A DNA stretch of 64,000 bases from Mycobacterium neglectum (GTDB lineage: Bacteria; Actinomycetota; Actinomycetes; Mycobacteriales; Mycobacteriaceae). The notes below the pieces were generated by a model that saw only the letters and a list, made by a program, of their open reading frames with translations, was not told where the DNA came from and did not search any database. The DNA lies in assembly GCF_002591975.1 (NCBI RefSeq), contig NZ_NVQE01000007.1:112240-176239 (forward strand), written 5' to 3'. Both the position numbers and the translations under genes were made by a program. Shown here in pieces: positions 17,524 to 26,790 of the stretch. Each line of letters begins with the position of its first letter. Position 1 is the first letter of the stretch.

Positions 17524-17933
17524 TGACGCCGTCGCTGCATCACGTTGTCTTCGCCGTGGCGGACGAGCGCCACGAGTCCGTCGCGCAGATGTTCATTGAC
17601 CTCGGCTTCGCCCTCGCTCCGGCCGAACTGACCGAACTCGGCGTGCGGATCAACCTGGACTGGGCACGAGGGATCGAAATCATCAGCCCGCTACCCGGCG
17701 CGACTGCATCGGTCGCGAAATCGGTGAGCCAGTTCCTGGCCGAAGAGGGCGATGGCGTCTACACCGTCGTGTTGCAGGTTCCCGCAGCCTCGGCGGCGGA
17801 GGCCGTCGCCGAACGCTACGGGTCGAAAACGCGCTTCCGTCAGAGCTTCTCGGGAGACGGTACCTTTCTCGACGAAATCGACCTTTCGGCGCTCAGCCTA
17901 CCGCTGACGTTTCTCGCAACGAACGTGCCATGA
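17523..17933 (+). CDS. VOC-superfamily (glyoxalase-like) protein
   Basis: This 136-residue protein resembles a single vicinal-oxygen-chelate module: the N-terminal HHVVFAVAD strand carries a candidate metal ligand, and the second half holds TVVLQVPAASAAEA. The reading as VOC is moderate because the usual glutamate ligands are not all obvious. It could be an isomerase/epimerase or a binding protein for the pathway intermediate. It is embedded in the operon with one-base and four-base overlaps on either side. Confidence 0.75.
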   Translation: MTPSLHHVVFAVADERHESVAQMFIDLGFALAPAELTELGVRINLDWARGIEIISPLPGATASVAKSVSQFLAEEGDGVYTVVLQVPAASAAEAVAERYGSKTRFRQSFSGDGTFLDEIDLSALSLPLTFLATNVP

Positions 17934-19156
17934 CTGTCGCCGCCGCCAAACCCAGCGTGTTCGACGCGGGCCTTCCGACGCTGAGCTACGACGTCACCGA
18001 CACTCCGCAGGAGATCTATCCCCAGTTTCGGGCCGCGCAGCAGGTCGCCCCCATCGCGCTTGGACCGATCGGCCCCGAGGTACTTTCCTATGAGCTGGCC
18101 CGAACCGTGCTCCGCGACCCGCGGTTCGTCGTCCCCAAGGGCATCCACCTCTCCGCCCACGGCATCACGTCAGGCCCGTTGTGGGACAGGGTTACCGGCA
18201 GCATCCTGAACATGGAAGGCCCCGAACACCGTCGGCTGCGAAGCCTGGTCTCGAAGGCATTCACCCCACGTGCGACAGCACGGATGCACGACACCATTCA
18301 CACGGTGGTCAACGAGCTCATCGATCGGGTGGCCGACTCGGGCCGCTGTGAGTTCGTCACGGATATCGCGCGTCCGTATCCGATCCCGGTCATCTGCGCC
18401 TTGCTCGGCGCTCCGCGTGAGGACTGGCGACAGTTCTCACGATGGGCCGACGACATCTTCAAGATCGTGAGCTTCGACTGCAATCTCGCCGACGAGGAGC
18501 CCGTCGTCCTCAAGGCATGGGACGAGTTCGACGCCTACATCGACGACATGATCGCGGCCAGGCGAAAGAGTTTGACCGATGATCTGCTCTCCGAACTCAT
18601 TCGCATCGAGGATGCGGGCGACCGCTTGGACGGCGGTGAACTGCGCATGCTGGCGTTCAGCATTCTGGTGGCCGGCACCGACACCACGCGGAGCCAGCTC
18701 GCCGCGTCCATGCAGGTGCTCTGCGATCATCCCGAGCAATGGTCGCTGCTCAGAGACCAGCCAGACCTGGCGATGCGCGCGGTCGAGGAGACGATGCGGC
18801 ATTCGCCGTCGATGTGCAGCACGGTGCGCAGCGTCACCGAGGACATCGCAATCGGCGACTACACCTTTCCGGCCGGCACGTTCATCATCGTCAATACCTA
18901 TGCCGCCAACCGCGATAGCGCGATCTACGACGACCCGGAACGCTTCGACATCGCCCGCGACGCACCCCCACCCATCCTGACCTTCGGCGGCGGCGTGCAC
19001 TACTGCCTCGGCGCCAACCTGGCGCGGCTGGAACTCGCGGAGGCGCTCAAGATACTCGCCCAGCGCATCCCCAACCCGCAACGCACCGAATCGGTGCCCT
19101 GGAAACCCCTCCTGGGTCTCAGTGGGCCGACCAGCCTGCCGATAGAGTTCGGCTGA
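17930..19156 (+). CDS. Cytochrome P450 (second)
   Basis: This 408-residue P450 has AGTDTTRS in the I-helix, ExxR in EETMRHSP, and the heme loop FGGGVHYCLG with ligand C359. It overlaps the VOC gene by four bases and shares one base with the ERG2-like gene. It differs substantially from the first P450 in the operon, so the two probably act at different positions or steps. Redox partners are not encoded nearby. Confidence 0.95.
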   Translation: MTVAAAKPSVFDAGLPTLSYDVTDTPQEIYPQFRAAQQVAPIALGPIGPEVLSYELARTVLRDPRFVVPKGIHLSAHGITSGPLWDRVTGSILNMEGPEHRRLRSLVSKAFTPRATARMHDTIHTVVNELIDRVADSGRCEFVTDIARPYPIPVICALLGAPREDWRQFSRWADDIFKIVSFDCNLADEEPVVLKAWDEFDAYIDDMIAARRKSLTDDLLSELIRIEDAGDRLDGGELRMLAFSILVAGTDTTRSQLAASMQVLCDHPEQWSLLRDQPDLAMRAVEETMRHSPSMCSTVRSVTEDIAIGDYTFPAGTFIIVNTYAANRDSAIYDDPERFDIARDAPPPILTFGGGVHYCLGANLARLELAEALKILAQRIPNPQRTESVPWKPLLGLSGPTSLPIEFG

Positions 19157-19722
19157 TGTCCTACCAGATCGATCCCGACGTGCTGGGCAAGGTGGCCAAG
19201 CAGGTCGTCGGCCTGCCGCTGGAGAAGGGTGAGTTGATCGGCCAGGCGATCCGGGCACTCGCCGACGAATACCCCGACCTCATCGATCCGACACCAGGAC
19301 GCTGGGTGGGGAGTAAGGCCGGCGGCATCCTCGGAAAGGTCCGGTTCCTCTACTTCAGCCCGCGCGAGTACATCGTCATCTTCGGCTCGCCCACTGGCAC
19401 CCAGGGCTTTTCGGGTCGCTACAAGCATGTGGACGTGCACAAGTTCCTGATGGCCGGCCAAATCGACTGGTATGACATCGAATCGGACGATATTTCCGCC
19501 GCAACCCTGTTGCCCGGTGAACACGCGCACATGGTGAGGGGCCAAGCCCGTGGGATGACCATCCATCCGGGGTCATGGCATATCGAGTATGGCCGCGGTG
19601 CGGTGGCCACCACCCTGCCGTTCGCGATGGTGGACACCCTGCTGGTGTCGCTGGAGTTCGAATCGGTGCGCCGCTCGACGGTCGAGTTCGCCAAGCTGGT
19701 CGGCAAGCGCTTCCGCCGTTAA
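19156..19722 (+). CDS. Bacterial ERG2 / sigma-1-receptor-like protein (putative sterol isomerase fold)
   Basis: This 188-residue protein matches the eukaryotic C-8 sterol isomerase (ERG2) / sigma-1 receptor family by eye. SPREYIVIFGSPTGTQGFSGRY (68-89) aligns with the SEYxxLFGTAxGTEGHTG block. PGEHAHMVRGQARG (120-133), then WHIEYGRG (141-148) and LPFAMVDTLL (154-163), align with the second half of the cupin-like barrel. E144 matches the ligand-binding glutamate of the sigma-1 receptor. The N-terminal membrane helix of eukaryotic members is missing, so this form should be soluble or peripheral. It is the last gene of the operon, one base from a P450. It may shift a double bond in a sterol- or isoprenoid-like substrate. 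Catalysis is inference. Confidence 0.82.
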   Translation: MSYQIDPDVLGKVAKQVVGLPLEKGELIGQAIRALADEYPDLIDPTPGRWVGSKAGGILGKVRFLYFSPREYIVIFGSPTGTQGFSGRYKHVDVHKFLMAGQIDWYDIESDDISAATLLPGEHAHMVRGQARGMTIHPGSWHIEYGRGAVATTLPFAMVDTLLVSLEFESVRRSTVEFAKLVGKRFRR

Positions 19723-19739
19723 CCCCCCGTCCCCCTCGC

Positions 19740-19796
19740 CGAGTGGCCAGTTAGCCTACGGATTTGGCTGAGTTGCGTCGGATAGGTAGCCACTCG
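19740..19796. repeat. Inverted repeat between convergent genes
   Basis: CGAGTGGC at 19740-19747 is repeated inverted as GCCACTCG at 19789-19796, around a 41-base loop, in the 86-base gap between convergent genes. There is no U-tract, so it is not a classic terminator, though it could still form an RNA hairpin that separates the two operons. Confidence 0.4.
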
Positions 19797-19808
19797 CCGC
19801 TTCCGCCG

Positions 19809-20174
19809 TCAGCCCCCGGCCCGTTCGCAGAAGCGCAACTGATTGCCGAACGGGTCAGTCACGTCGATCGTCAATCCCCACGGCTCGTCTTCGAGTCCGG
19901 GTTTCGCGAATCGGTAATCGCGAGAGCTGATCTCGGCGTGGAACTCACGGATACCCTGCATCGGCACGAACACGACGCTGCCCGGTGTGCCATCACCGTG
20001 ATGCTCGGACAAGTGAATGATCAGCTCCGATCGGCTGATCTGGGCGTACCGCGGAAAGTCCGGACCGAACCGGTGCTCCCAATCGGTGGTGAAGCCCAGG
20101 TAGTCGAGATAGAACTCCTCGGCCTTGGCCTGGTCGAAGATGCGGAGGACAGGAACGGCGCGCTCGAATTCCAT
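19809..20174 (-). CDS. Glyoxalase/bleomycin-resistance (VOC) superfamily protein
   Basis: This 121-residue single-module VOC protein has the typical bleomycin-resistance/glyoxalase layout: an FYLDYLGF strand-helix at residues 21-28 and a C-terminal WGLTIDVTDPFGNQLRFCE segment with the family's DPFGN turn and a terminal metal-ligand glutamate. It is probably a dimer. It lies four bases downstream of the SRPBCC gene and closes the conserved leftward block. The M. tuberculosis block ends with a longer two-module VOC protein at this position, so orthology is uncertain. Confidence 0.85.
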   Translation of the reverse strand: MEFERAVPVLRIFDQAKAEEFYLDYLGFTTDWEHRFGPDFPRYAQISRSELIIHLSEHHGDGTPGSVVFVPMQGIREFHAEISSRDYRFAKPGLEDEPWGLTIDVTDPFGNQLRFCERAGG

Positions 20175-20178
20175 GCGT

Positions 20179-20625
20179 TCAGGCCGGCGCGAACACAGTC
20201 TTGAAGCGGTCCAACGACTCTCGGAAGTCGCTCTTCAGCGCACTGGCCACGACCATGCCGATGGGACCGAACAACGCAGCCCCGCCGAGATGAACGTCGA
20301 AGGTAACTGACGAGCCCGCTTTGACCTTCTTGGAGGACTTCACCTTGCCGATGAGTTTGACCTTGACTCCGCCCTCGCCCTTGCCGTCCAGGGTGATGGT
20401 CTCCGGCGGCTTGAAATGCACGATGGTCCACTTGATCCGGACGGGCATGCCCTTGACTTCCACGATCGACTCGATGATCGTGCCCTTATCCAGGGTCTCG
20501 GGCAGCTTGCTGCGCCAGACCTTGTGAATGCTGAGCCACTCTTTGTAGCGCGACAGATCAGACGCGCACTCCCACGCCTGCTCCGGCGGTAACGGGACGT
20601 CGACGGAAACAGAGAGTTTGGCCAT
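20179..20625 (-). CDS. SRPBCC (START-like) protein, Rv0910 homologue, putative toxin of an Rv0909/Rv0910 pair
   Basis: This 148-residue protein has the SRPBCC pattern: an N-terminal strand-turn VSVDVPLPPEQAWECASDLSRYKEW, central strands, and a long C-terminal helix ending SLDRFKTVFAPA. Length and motifs match M. tuberculosis Rv0910, which has been listed as a putative toxin with Rv0909. It starts five bases after the Rv0909-like gene. The fold binds hydrophobic ligands in other families, so a lipid-carrier role is an alternative. Confidence 0.88.
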   Translation of the reverse strand: MAKLSVSVDVPLPPEQAWECASDLSRYKEWLSIHKVWRSKLPETLDKGTIIESIVEVKGMPVRIKWTIVHFKPPETITLDGKGEGGVKVKLIGKVKSSKKVKAGSSVTFDVHLGGAALFGPIGMVVASALKSDFRESLDRFKTVFAPA

Positions 20626-20630
20626 CCGTA

Positions 20631-20915
20631 CTAGGGGCTCGGTGGGGCCGTCGGGGGTTGCTGCTGCGGCGGAGTCCCTGGCGGGGGCGCAGATGGCGGG
20701 GCCTGGCCCGACTGCTGCGTCGGGGGCACCTGCCCGGTTTGGTCGGCGGTGTTCTTGTCCACGGCTTTCCTGGCCGCGTCCTGCACCTTGTCGACGTGCT
20801 GGGTGTATTTGCCCTGCGTCTTCTTGTCCACGATGTCACCGGCCTTGTCGATCGCGGTGTCCACCTTGTCGGCGTTCTTGGCCAGCACGGTCTTCAGCTT
20901 GTCGAGGAATGCCAT
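20631..20915 (-). CDS. Rv0909-like (MT0933 family) antitoxin with Pro/Gln-rich tail
   Basis: This 94-residue protein has an N-terminal basic/acidic helical half (residues 1-55, with repeats of DKAGDIVDKKT and DKVQDAARKAVDK), the MT0933-antitoxin pattern. A tail of about 40 residues follows that is very rich in proline and glutamine. M. tuberculosis Rv0909 is much shorter (about 59 residues), so the tail is an extension. It lies 10 bases downstream of ctpE and five upstream of the Rv0910-like gene. Whether it neutralises the latter is not shown by sequence. Confidence 0.82.
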   Translation of the reverse strand: MAFLDKLKTVLAKNADKVDTAIDKAGDIVDKKTQGKYTQHVDKVQDAARKAVDKNTADQTGQVPPTQQSGQAPPSAPPPGTPPQQQPPTAPPSP

Positions 20916-20925
20916 GCGACCAACC

Positions 20926-23313
20926 CTACTCCGACCGCCACAACCTGCGGCGTTCCCCCAAAATGGCTCCCTGGACCCACCAGATGACCTCGATCGCCGC
21001 CGCCCCGACGAGACCGATGATCAGCGCCGTCGATGTGATCTTGATGTTCGACGCGTCGAGCATGAACGCCTTTCGCGCCAGCGGGATCGAGAAGATCACC
21101 ACGTACGCCAGCCCCGACACGACCACCAGCGCCACCCGCCACCACTGGTACGGCCGCGCCACTACCGCAAGCACCCAGACTCCCGAGACCAGCAAGGTGA
21201 TCAACGCCGCAGTCGACGCCTGCATCTGCTCCACCGGTGTCGCCGCACGCCCTTGATACGCCACCAGATACGACGTGAATGTCGCGATGCCCACCACCGT
21301 GCCCGACGGCAGAGCCGCGGTCATGACGCGGCGGACGAATCCGGTGTGGGCCCTTTCGTTGTTGGGGGCCAGTGACAGGACAAAGGCCGGGATGCCGATG
21401 GTGAACCACGCCGCGATCGTGACGTGGATGGGTTGAAACGGGAAAAGCAGCGGATCGGTCCCGAAGATCTTGGACGACAGCCCGCCAAGGCCGACGAGGA
21501 TCGCCAGCAGCACCGAGTACACCGTCTTGGTGAGGAACAGGTTCGAGACCCGCTCGATGTTGCCGATCACGCGGCGCCCCTCGCCGACGACATACGGCAA
21601 CGTCGCGAACTTGTTGTCCAGCAATACGATCTGAGCCACCGCACGTGAGGCCGAACTGCCCGAACCCATCGCCACACCGATGTCGGCGTCTTTGAGCGCC
21701 AACACGTCGTTCACGCCGTCGCCGGTCATCGCCACCGTGTGTCCGCGTGACTGCAGCGCATGCACCATGGCGCGCTTCTGGTCGGGCCGCACCCGACCGA
21801 ACGTGGTGTACTCCTCGAGGGTGTCGGCGAGCCGGTCGGGCTCGTCGGGCAACTGACGCGCGTCCATCGTCTCGCCTTCGAGGCCGAGTGAGCCGGCCAC
21901 CGCGCCGACCGACACCGCGTTGTCGCCCGAGATCACCTTGATCGAAACCTTCTGCTCCGCAAAGTATTCCAGGGTCTCGCGGGCATCGGGGCGCACGCGT
22001 TGCTCGAGAACCACCAATGCCGCCGGCGTGACTCGGCCGGGCGCCTGCGCGTGATCGACGGCCAGCTCGCAGGAGCCCAGCAGCAGCACCCGCAAGCCCT
22101 TTGCGCCGATTTCCTCTGCCTGCCGGGCGATTTCAGAGCCCGGCTCCAATAGCACGTCGGGAGCGCCGATCACCCAGTTGCCATGGTCGGCGTAGGACGC
22201 GCCGCTCCACTTGGTGGCGGACTTGAACGGTGCGGTTGCGGTGGCTTGCCATCCGGGTGGCATCTTGTAGGCCTCGGCGATGGCCTGCATACTCGCGTTG
22301 GGCCGGGCATCGTCGGCGGCGAGTTGGGCCAGCACATCGGCCGCGGCCGACTCGTCAAGCTTCTTGAGATCCGACAACCGCATACCGTTTTCGGTGAGAG
22401 TGCCCGTCTTGTCGGCACATACGACGTCGACACGGGCCAGTCCTTCGATGGCGGGTAGTTCGTTGACCAGGCACTGCCTGCGGCCCAGTCGCACGACGCC
22501 GACGGCAAAGGCGATCGACGTCATCAGCACGAGGCCTTCGGGCACCATGGGCACGAGCGCGCCGACCATCCGTAACACCGACTCCCGCCATCCCGAGTCG
22601 GTGGTGAACAACTGTGTGTAGATGATCAGCAGACCCGCGGGAATCAACAGGTACGTGATGAACTGCAGGATCTTGTTGATGCCGCTACGCAGTTCGGAGT
22701 TCACCAGCGTGAACTTGCTGGCCTCGTCGGCGAGCTTGGCCGCGTAGGCTTCCCGGCCAACCTTGGTGGCCCGGTACGCGCCGCTGCCCGCGACGACGAA
22801 GCTGCCCGACATCACGCCGTCGCCGGCGTCCTTCGCGATCGGGTCGGCCTCGCCGGTGAGCAGCGACTCGTCGACCTCGAGATTTGCCTCCTCGACGATC
22901 TCACCGTCGACGACGATCTGGTCTCCCGGCCCGAGTTCGATGATGTCGTCGAGGACGATCTCGGCGGGCAGCACCGCCTTGCTACCAGATTGCCTGCGCA
23001 CCAGAGGTTTCGCCTGCCCGACGATCGCCAGCTTGTCCAGTGTCTGCTTGGCCCGCAGTTCCTGGATGATGCCGATCGCGCTGTTGGCTATGATCAGCAG
23101 ACCGAATGCACCGTTGATCACCGACCCGGTGGACAGCACGATGATGAGCAGCACACCCAGAATCGCATTGATACGGGTGAACACATTGGCCCGGACGATC
23201 TCGGAGACGCTGCGCGCCGCACGGGTCGGCACATCGTTGGTCTTGCCTTCGGAGACACGTTGCGCGACTTCGGTATCGGTGAGACCCGCGGTCACGACGG
23301 GGACGGTTGTCAT
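20926..23313 (-). CDS. ctpE: P-type cation ATPase CtpE (calcium transporter)
   Basis: This 795-residue P-type ATPase has the phosphorylation site DKTGT at D301, the actuator TGEA at 153-156, PEG in membrane helix 4 (258-260), the hinge TGDGVND, and about ten membrane helices including a C-terminal group of six. In mycobacteria CtpE is a calcium-uptake ATPase of the plasma membrane. Its ATG overlaps the stop of the upstream beta-lactamase-like gene by four bases. The order Rv0907-ctpE-Rv0909-Rv0910 is conserved with M. tuberculosis. Confidence 0.96.
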   Translation of the reverse strand: MTTVPVVTAGLTDTEVAQRVSEGKTNDVPTRAARSVSEIVRANVFTRINAILGVLLIIVLSTGSVINGAFGLLIIANSAIGIIQELRAKQTLDKLAIVGQAKPLVRRQSGSKAVLPAEIVLDDIIELGPGDQIVVDGEIVEEANLEVDESLLTGEADPIAKDAGDGVMSGSFVVAGSGAYRATKVGREAYAAKLADEASKFTLVNSELRSGINKILQFITYLLIPAGLLIIYTQLFTTDSGWRESVLRMVGALVPMVPEGLVLMTSIAFAVGVVRLGRRQCLVNELPAIEGLARVDVVCADKTGTLTENGMRLSDLKKLDESAAADVLAQLAADDARPNASMQAIAEAYKMPPGWQATATAPFKSATKWSGASYADHGNWVIGAPDVLLEPGSEIARQAEEIGAKGLRVLLLGSCELAVDHAQAPGRVTPAALVVLEQRVRPDARETLEYFAEQKVSIKVISGDNAVSVGAVAGSLGLEGETMDARQLPDEPDRLADTLEEYTTFGRVRPDQKRAMVHALQSRGHTVAMTGDGVNDVLALKDADIGVAMGSGSSASRAVAQIVLLDNKFATLPYVVGEGRRVIGNIERVSNLFLTKTVYSVLLAILVGLGGLSSKIFGTDPLLFPFQPIHVTIAAWFTIGIPAFVLSLAPNNERAHTGFVRRVMTAALPSGTVVGIATFTSYLVAYQGRAATPVEQMQASTAALITLLVSGVWVLAVVARPYQWWRVALVVVSGLAYVVIFSIPLARKAFMLDASNIKITSTALIIGLVGAAAIEVIWWVQGAILGERRRLWRSE

Positions 23314-24893
23314 TTGGTAAACGTCCCCTTTCCGTACTCGTCGTAATACTCGAGCACCAGGTTGTCACCGTCAAAGGTCGCTTTGGAAATCGTTCCGGGC
23401 GGAGCGTTTTCGGTGACGAACTTGAAGGTGAAGACGTTGCCGTCCCAATGCTCCAACGGCACGCTGAGCTTCGGTCCGAGCGCCAGCATCAACGTGCCGT
23501 CTTTCTCGGTAACTCTGGCCGGGCCCCAGTAGTCGTTGTTGTAGGTGCCGACGTATGCGGGCAACGGCGCGGCAGGCGCCGGGCTCGACGGCGGCACCTT
23601 GCCGACGAGAGACCCCACGGGCTTCTCCATTTCAGCGAAGACCCCGCTGTAGAGGCCGTACCAATCCTCCCGAACCTCGCCGAACTGCACCAGATCTGCG
23701 AACTGGGCGGTGAGCGTTTCGGGTACCCCCGACGGGGTGGCGTTGGTCAGCGCGACGATCGCCACGTCGGCCGACGGCAGGATCACGAAGTTCGTCCCCG
23801 CTCCCAGTTCGAATGCGCCGGAATGGCTCAGTTCCGTGCGCGCACCCGACGTCGTCCCGGTGTTGAAGCCGAATCCGTAGAAGCCCGACCGCATCGCGGG
23901 TTCGGATGCGGGACTCGACACGATCTGCGGGGTGATCGCGGGCAACAGCGCGTCGGCGTCGACGATCTGCTTGCCGTCGTGCGTTCCGTCCGCCAACACC
24001 ATCGCGAGCCAGCGGGTCATGTCGTTGACGGACGAACTCACACCGCCCGCGGGTGCTTGCGGATCCGCGTCGCGGAAGAACATCGGCTCGTAGCGACCAT
24101 CGATGTGGATGTGACCGAGGGCGCGGTTTGCCCTTGACTCGTAGTCAGCGAACCGGTAGCTCGTCGACGGCATACCAAGCGGGTCGAACAGCACATCGTC
24201 GGCGAGCACATCCCACGGTTTACCGGCGCTCACCGCGACCGCCTCGGCCCCAGTGGTGAAACCGTAGTTGGTGTAGGCGTAGGAGATTCGGAATGGATCC
24301 AGCGGAAAGTCACGTAACCGGTCCAGCACATAGCGGCGGTCGTGGCCGATGTCCTCGAGCATGTCGCCCGCATGGTCGGGAAGGCCGGAGCGGTGCGAGA
24401 GCATGTCGCCGACGGTGACCATTCGCGTGACCACCGGATCAGAAAGTGCGAACCACGGAAGCTTGGACACGATCGGGGTGTCCCAGCCGATCGCGTCCAC
24501 ACCGACCTGGTGGGCGACCACCGTCGAGGAAAGCGGCTTTGACAGCGATGCCAGCTGAAAGACCGTATCCGTGTCCACTCGGTTTGTCTGGCTGTCACCT
24601 GCTTCTACATCCCGTACGCCGAAACCCTTCGCGTACACGGTCTTTCCCTGGTGCACCACAGCGACCGCCATACCGGGGATGCCGGACTTGCGCATCAACT
24701 CCTCGGCGATGCCGTCGAGTTTGGCGACGGCTTTGTCGACGGCGTTCTCGGGCAAGGGCATCGCGGGCACCAGCGGCGGGGGGACGTCGGCCTGTGTCGG
24801 AGTGGATGGCGGCGCCGGTTCGGCAGGCTTTTCCGTGCAGCCGGGCAGAAAGACAAGCAACCCCACGACAGCCAGCCTGGCCAGTGCGTTCAT
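23310..24893 (-). CDS. Beta-lactamase-family serine hydrolase lipoprotein (Rv0907 homologue)
   Basis: This 527-residue protein has a lipoprotein signal with lipobox LPGC around residue 18, so it should be anchored outside the plasma membrane. The class C beta-lactamase/PBP4* fold is clear: SxxK in LASLSKP, YxN in YAYTNYG, and a HSGAF motif for the third box. The C-terminal 130 residues form a lipocalin-like beta domain. The ATG at 24893 is chosen because it places the signal at the N-terminus, whereas an upstream start at 24917 adds eight residues. It is likely a peptidase or esterase acting on cell-wall substrates. Confidence 0.93.
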   Translation of the reverse strand: MNALARLAVVGLLVFLPGCTEKPAEPAPPSTPTQADVPPPLVPAMPLPENAVDKAVAKLDGIAEELMRKSGIPGMAVAVVHQGKTVYAKGFGVRDVEAGDSQTNRVDTDTVFQLASLSKPLSSTVVAHQVGVDAIGWDTPIVSKLPWFALSDPVVTRMVTVGDMLSHRSGLPDHAGDMLEDIGHDRRYVLDRLRDFPLDPFRISYAYTNYGFTTGAEAVAVSAGKPWDVLADDVLFDPLGMPSTSYRFADYESRANRALGHIHIDGRYEPMFFRDADPQAPAGGVSSSVNDMTRWLAMVLADGTHDGKQIVDADALLPAITPQIVSSPASEPAMRSGFYGFGFNTGTTSGARTELSHSGAFELGAGTNFVILPSADVAIVALTNATPSGVPETLTAQFADLVQFGEVREDWYGLYSGVFAEMEKPVGSLVGKVPPSSPAPAAPLPAYVGTYNNDYWGPARVTEKDGTLMLALGPKLSVPLEHWDGNVFTFKFVTENAPPGTISKATFDGDNLVLEYYDEYGKGTFTK

Positions 24894-24920
24894 GCGTGCA
24901 CCGTATCCCGTCGGCACGCT

Positions 24921-26030
24921 TTAGAGGCGCCACCACGGGTCGGCCGCCAATGCCGCGTCGGGCAACACTCGCTGTCCCGGCTTCGGCACCGCGATCAGGA
25001 CGTCCTCGGATTCAGCGGCCTTGACCAGCCGCTCCGCCGGTTCGGACCACGGGTGCGGGGCGAGGCGGAAGGTGGCCCAGTGGATCGGCACCAGCAGCCC
25101 CGCATCGGAGACGTCGCGGTGCGCGCGGACCGCGTCCTCGGGATTCATGTGGATATCGGGCCAGCCCGGGTGGTAAGCCCCCACCGGCATCAGGGTGAGG
25201 TCGAACGGTCCGTGCTCTGCACCGATGTCGCCGAAGCTCTTCGAATATCCGGTGTCCCCGCCGAAGAACGCGCGGTGGCTTGGTCCGATCAGCGCCCAGG
25301 ACGACCACAGGGTGGTGTTCCGGGTCAGGAACCGTCCGGAGAAGTGCCGCGCCGGGGTGCACACCAGCGTGAGGTCGCCGAGGCGGGCGCTTTCGTTCCA
25401 GTCGAGTTCGACGATCCGGTCGGCGGGGATGTGCCAGGCCCGAAGATGGGCGCCGATGCCGAGCGGGACGAAGAACTTGGCCCGCTGGGTGCGTGCCAGC
25501 TGTTTGACGGTGTCGATGTCGAGGTGGTCGTAGTGGTCGTGGCTGATGATGACCGCGTCGATCGCGGGCAGCGCCTCCAACGGGGCGGGGACCGGATGCA
25601 GCCGCCGCGGGCCGACCGTTTTCGACGGTGAGCAGCGGTCGCTCCAGACGGGGTCGGCCATCACGCGATAACCGTCGATCTCGATGACCGCTGAGGAGTG
25701 GCCGTACCACGTTGCGGCGAGATCGCCGGGCGCCACGCTCGGGTCGGGCGTGACCAGCGGGACCGGTTGGGACGGTTGCTGGCTCGAGCTTCCGCCGATG
25801 ACCTCGCGGACGAGCAGGAACTGCTCCTGGCGGGTCAGGCTGACCGGGCTCGCCGACTCCAGGTTGACGAACACACCGTCCTTGTAGTTCGGGGACTCCT
25901 TGGCAACACCGTCGATCTCGACCGGCGAGGCGCCAAGCGCCGAGGGGGTGCCCTGAAGCGCACGCAGGGCCCATCCCCCGGCCACAAGCGTTGCCGTCCC
26001 GAAGCCGATGCGCAGCGCCGCGGAGATCAT
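24921..26030 (-). CDS. Metallo-beta-lactamase-fold hydrolase (Rv0906 homologue, NAPE-PLD/UlaG-like)
   Basis: This 369-residue protein has an N-terminal hydrophobic segment (about residues 5-27) that may be a signal or anchor. The metallo-hydrolase domain contains VIISHDHYDHLD, the HxHxDH zinc-binding motif, and a later GGDTGYSKSF aspartate ligand. It resembles the N-acyl-phosphatidylethanolamine phospholipase D / UlaG lactonase group. Its ATG shares one base with the echA6 stop (TGATG), so the two are translated from one message. Confidence 0.93.
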   Translation of the reverse strand: MISAALRIGFGTATLVAGGWALRALQGTPSALGASPVEIDGVAKESPNYKDGVFVNLESASPVSLTRQEQFLLVREVIGGSSSQQPSQPVPLVTPDPSVAPGDLAATWYGHSSAVIEIDGYRVMADPVWSDRCSPSKTVGPRRLHPVPAPLEALPAIDAVIISHDHYDHLDIDTVKQLARTQRAKFFVPLGIGAHLRAWHIPADRIVELDWNESARLGDLTLVCTPARHFSGRFLTRNTTLWSSWALIGPSHRAFFGGDTGYSKSFGDIGAEHGPFDLTLMPVGAYHPGWPDIHMNPEDAVRAHRDVSDAGLLVPIHWATFRLAPHPWSEPAERLVKAAESEDVLIAVPKPGQRVLPDAALAADPWWRL

Positions 26031-26764
26031 CAGGCGCCCTGGAACCTCGGTGGCCGCTTTTCGATGCGCGCCACCTGAGCCTCGATAACGTCCTGACTGG
26101 CCCAGGCCCGATCGAACATCTCGGTGTGCTCGGGCCGCGGGTCCTCATAGGCACCGTCGTCGTTGAGCACGCGTTTGGCATGCTGCAGGGCCAACGGCGC
26201 GTAGCCGGCGAGTTCGGCGGCCCAGGCCTGCGCATCGGCCAGCGTGCCGATGCGGTTGGCCATACCGGTGTGCAGCGCAGCCTCGGAGGTGAGCCGTTCC
26301 GCGCCGAGCAGCATGCCCCTGGCCCGGCCGGCCCCGACCAGCGACGTCAGCCGTCGAATGCTCCAGTTATCCAGCGCCAGGCCGTATTTCGCGACCGGGA
26401 ACTGGAAGTAGGCCTCGGGTGCGACGACCCGTAGATCGCAGATCATCGCGAGGATGACGCCGGCTCCGATCGTTGGGCCGTTGATTGCGCCGATGACCGG
26501 CACGGGGGCCTGGTCGATCGCGATGTTGAGTGCCTTGGCCTTGTCGGGCAGCTCCTCGGCCACCCCCGCTGCGTCGGTCAGGTCGGCACCCGAGCTGAAC
26601 ACGTGACCCTGGCCGGTCAGCACGATTGCCCTGACATCCTCGTTCGCGGCCTTCTCCACGGCTTCGCGCAGGCCGTCGACGAGCGCGCCATTGAGCGCGT
26701 TGCGGCGGTCGGCGCGCTGCATTTCCAGCGTCAGGACGTCGCCGTCGCGGGTCACACCAATCAT
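26030..26764 (-). CDS. echA6: EchA6, enoyl-CoA-hydratase-fold protein without catalytic glutamates
   Basis: This 244-residue crotonase-fold protein is recognised as M. tuberculosis EchA6 by sequence and by its neighbours. The oxyanion-hole segment NGPTIGAG is present. The two glutamates of true hydratases are replaced: aligning [12 protein letters not shown] with the crotonase ELAMMCD block puts an isoleucine at the first position, and [11 protein letters not shown] puts a valine at the second. This agrees with reports that EchA6 binds acyl-CoA and passes it to the FAS-II mycolate pathway rather than hydrating it. It is the first gene of the leftward operon, 26 bases from accD3. Confidence 0.95.
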   Translation of the reverse strand: MIGVTRDGDVLTLEMQRADRRNALNGALVDGLREAVEKAANEDVRAIVLTGQGHVFSSGADLTDAAGVAEELPDKAKALNIAIDQAPVPVIGAINGPTIGAGVILAMICDLRVVAPEAYFQFPVAKYGLALDNWSIRRLTSLVGAGRARGMLLGAERLTSEAALHTGMANRIGTLADAQAWAAELAGYAPLALQHAKRVLNDDGAYEDPRPEHTEMFDRAWASQDVIEAQVARIEKRPPRFQGA

Positions 26765-26790
26765 GGCGTCACCCTATATAACCTCTGAGT
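26765..26790. promoter_or_regulatory. Compact bidirectional promoter between echA6 and accD3
   Basis: Only 26 bases separate the two divergent start codons. A symmetric TATATA (26775-26780) can act as a -10 hexamer in both directions: rightward TATAAC lies 8 bases before the accD3 GTG, and leftward TATATA lies 10 bases before the echA6 ATG. Both transcripts would be almost leaderless and could not be made at the same time from one template. Confidence 0.5.

Noticed and set aside
19740..19796. Rho-independent terminator
   Set aside because: The loop is 41 bases and there is no T-run after the stem; kept only as an inverted repeat.
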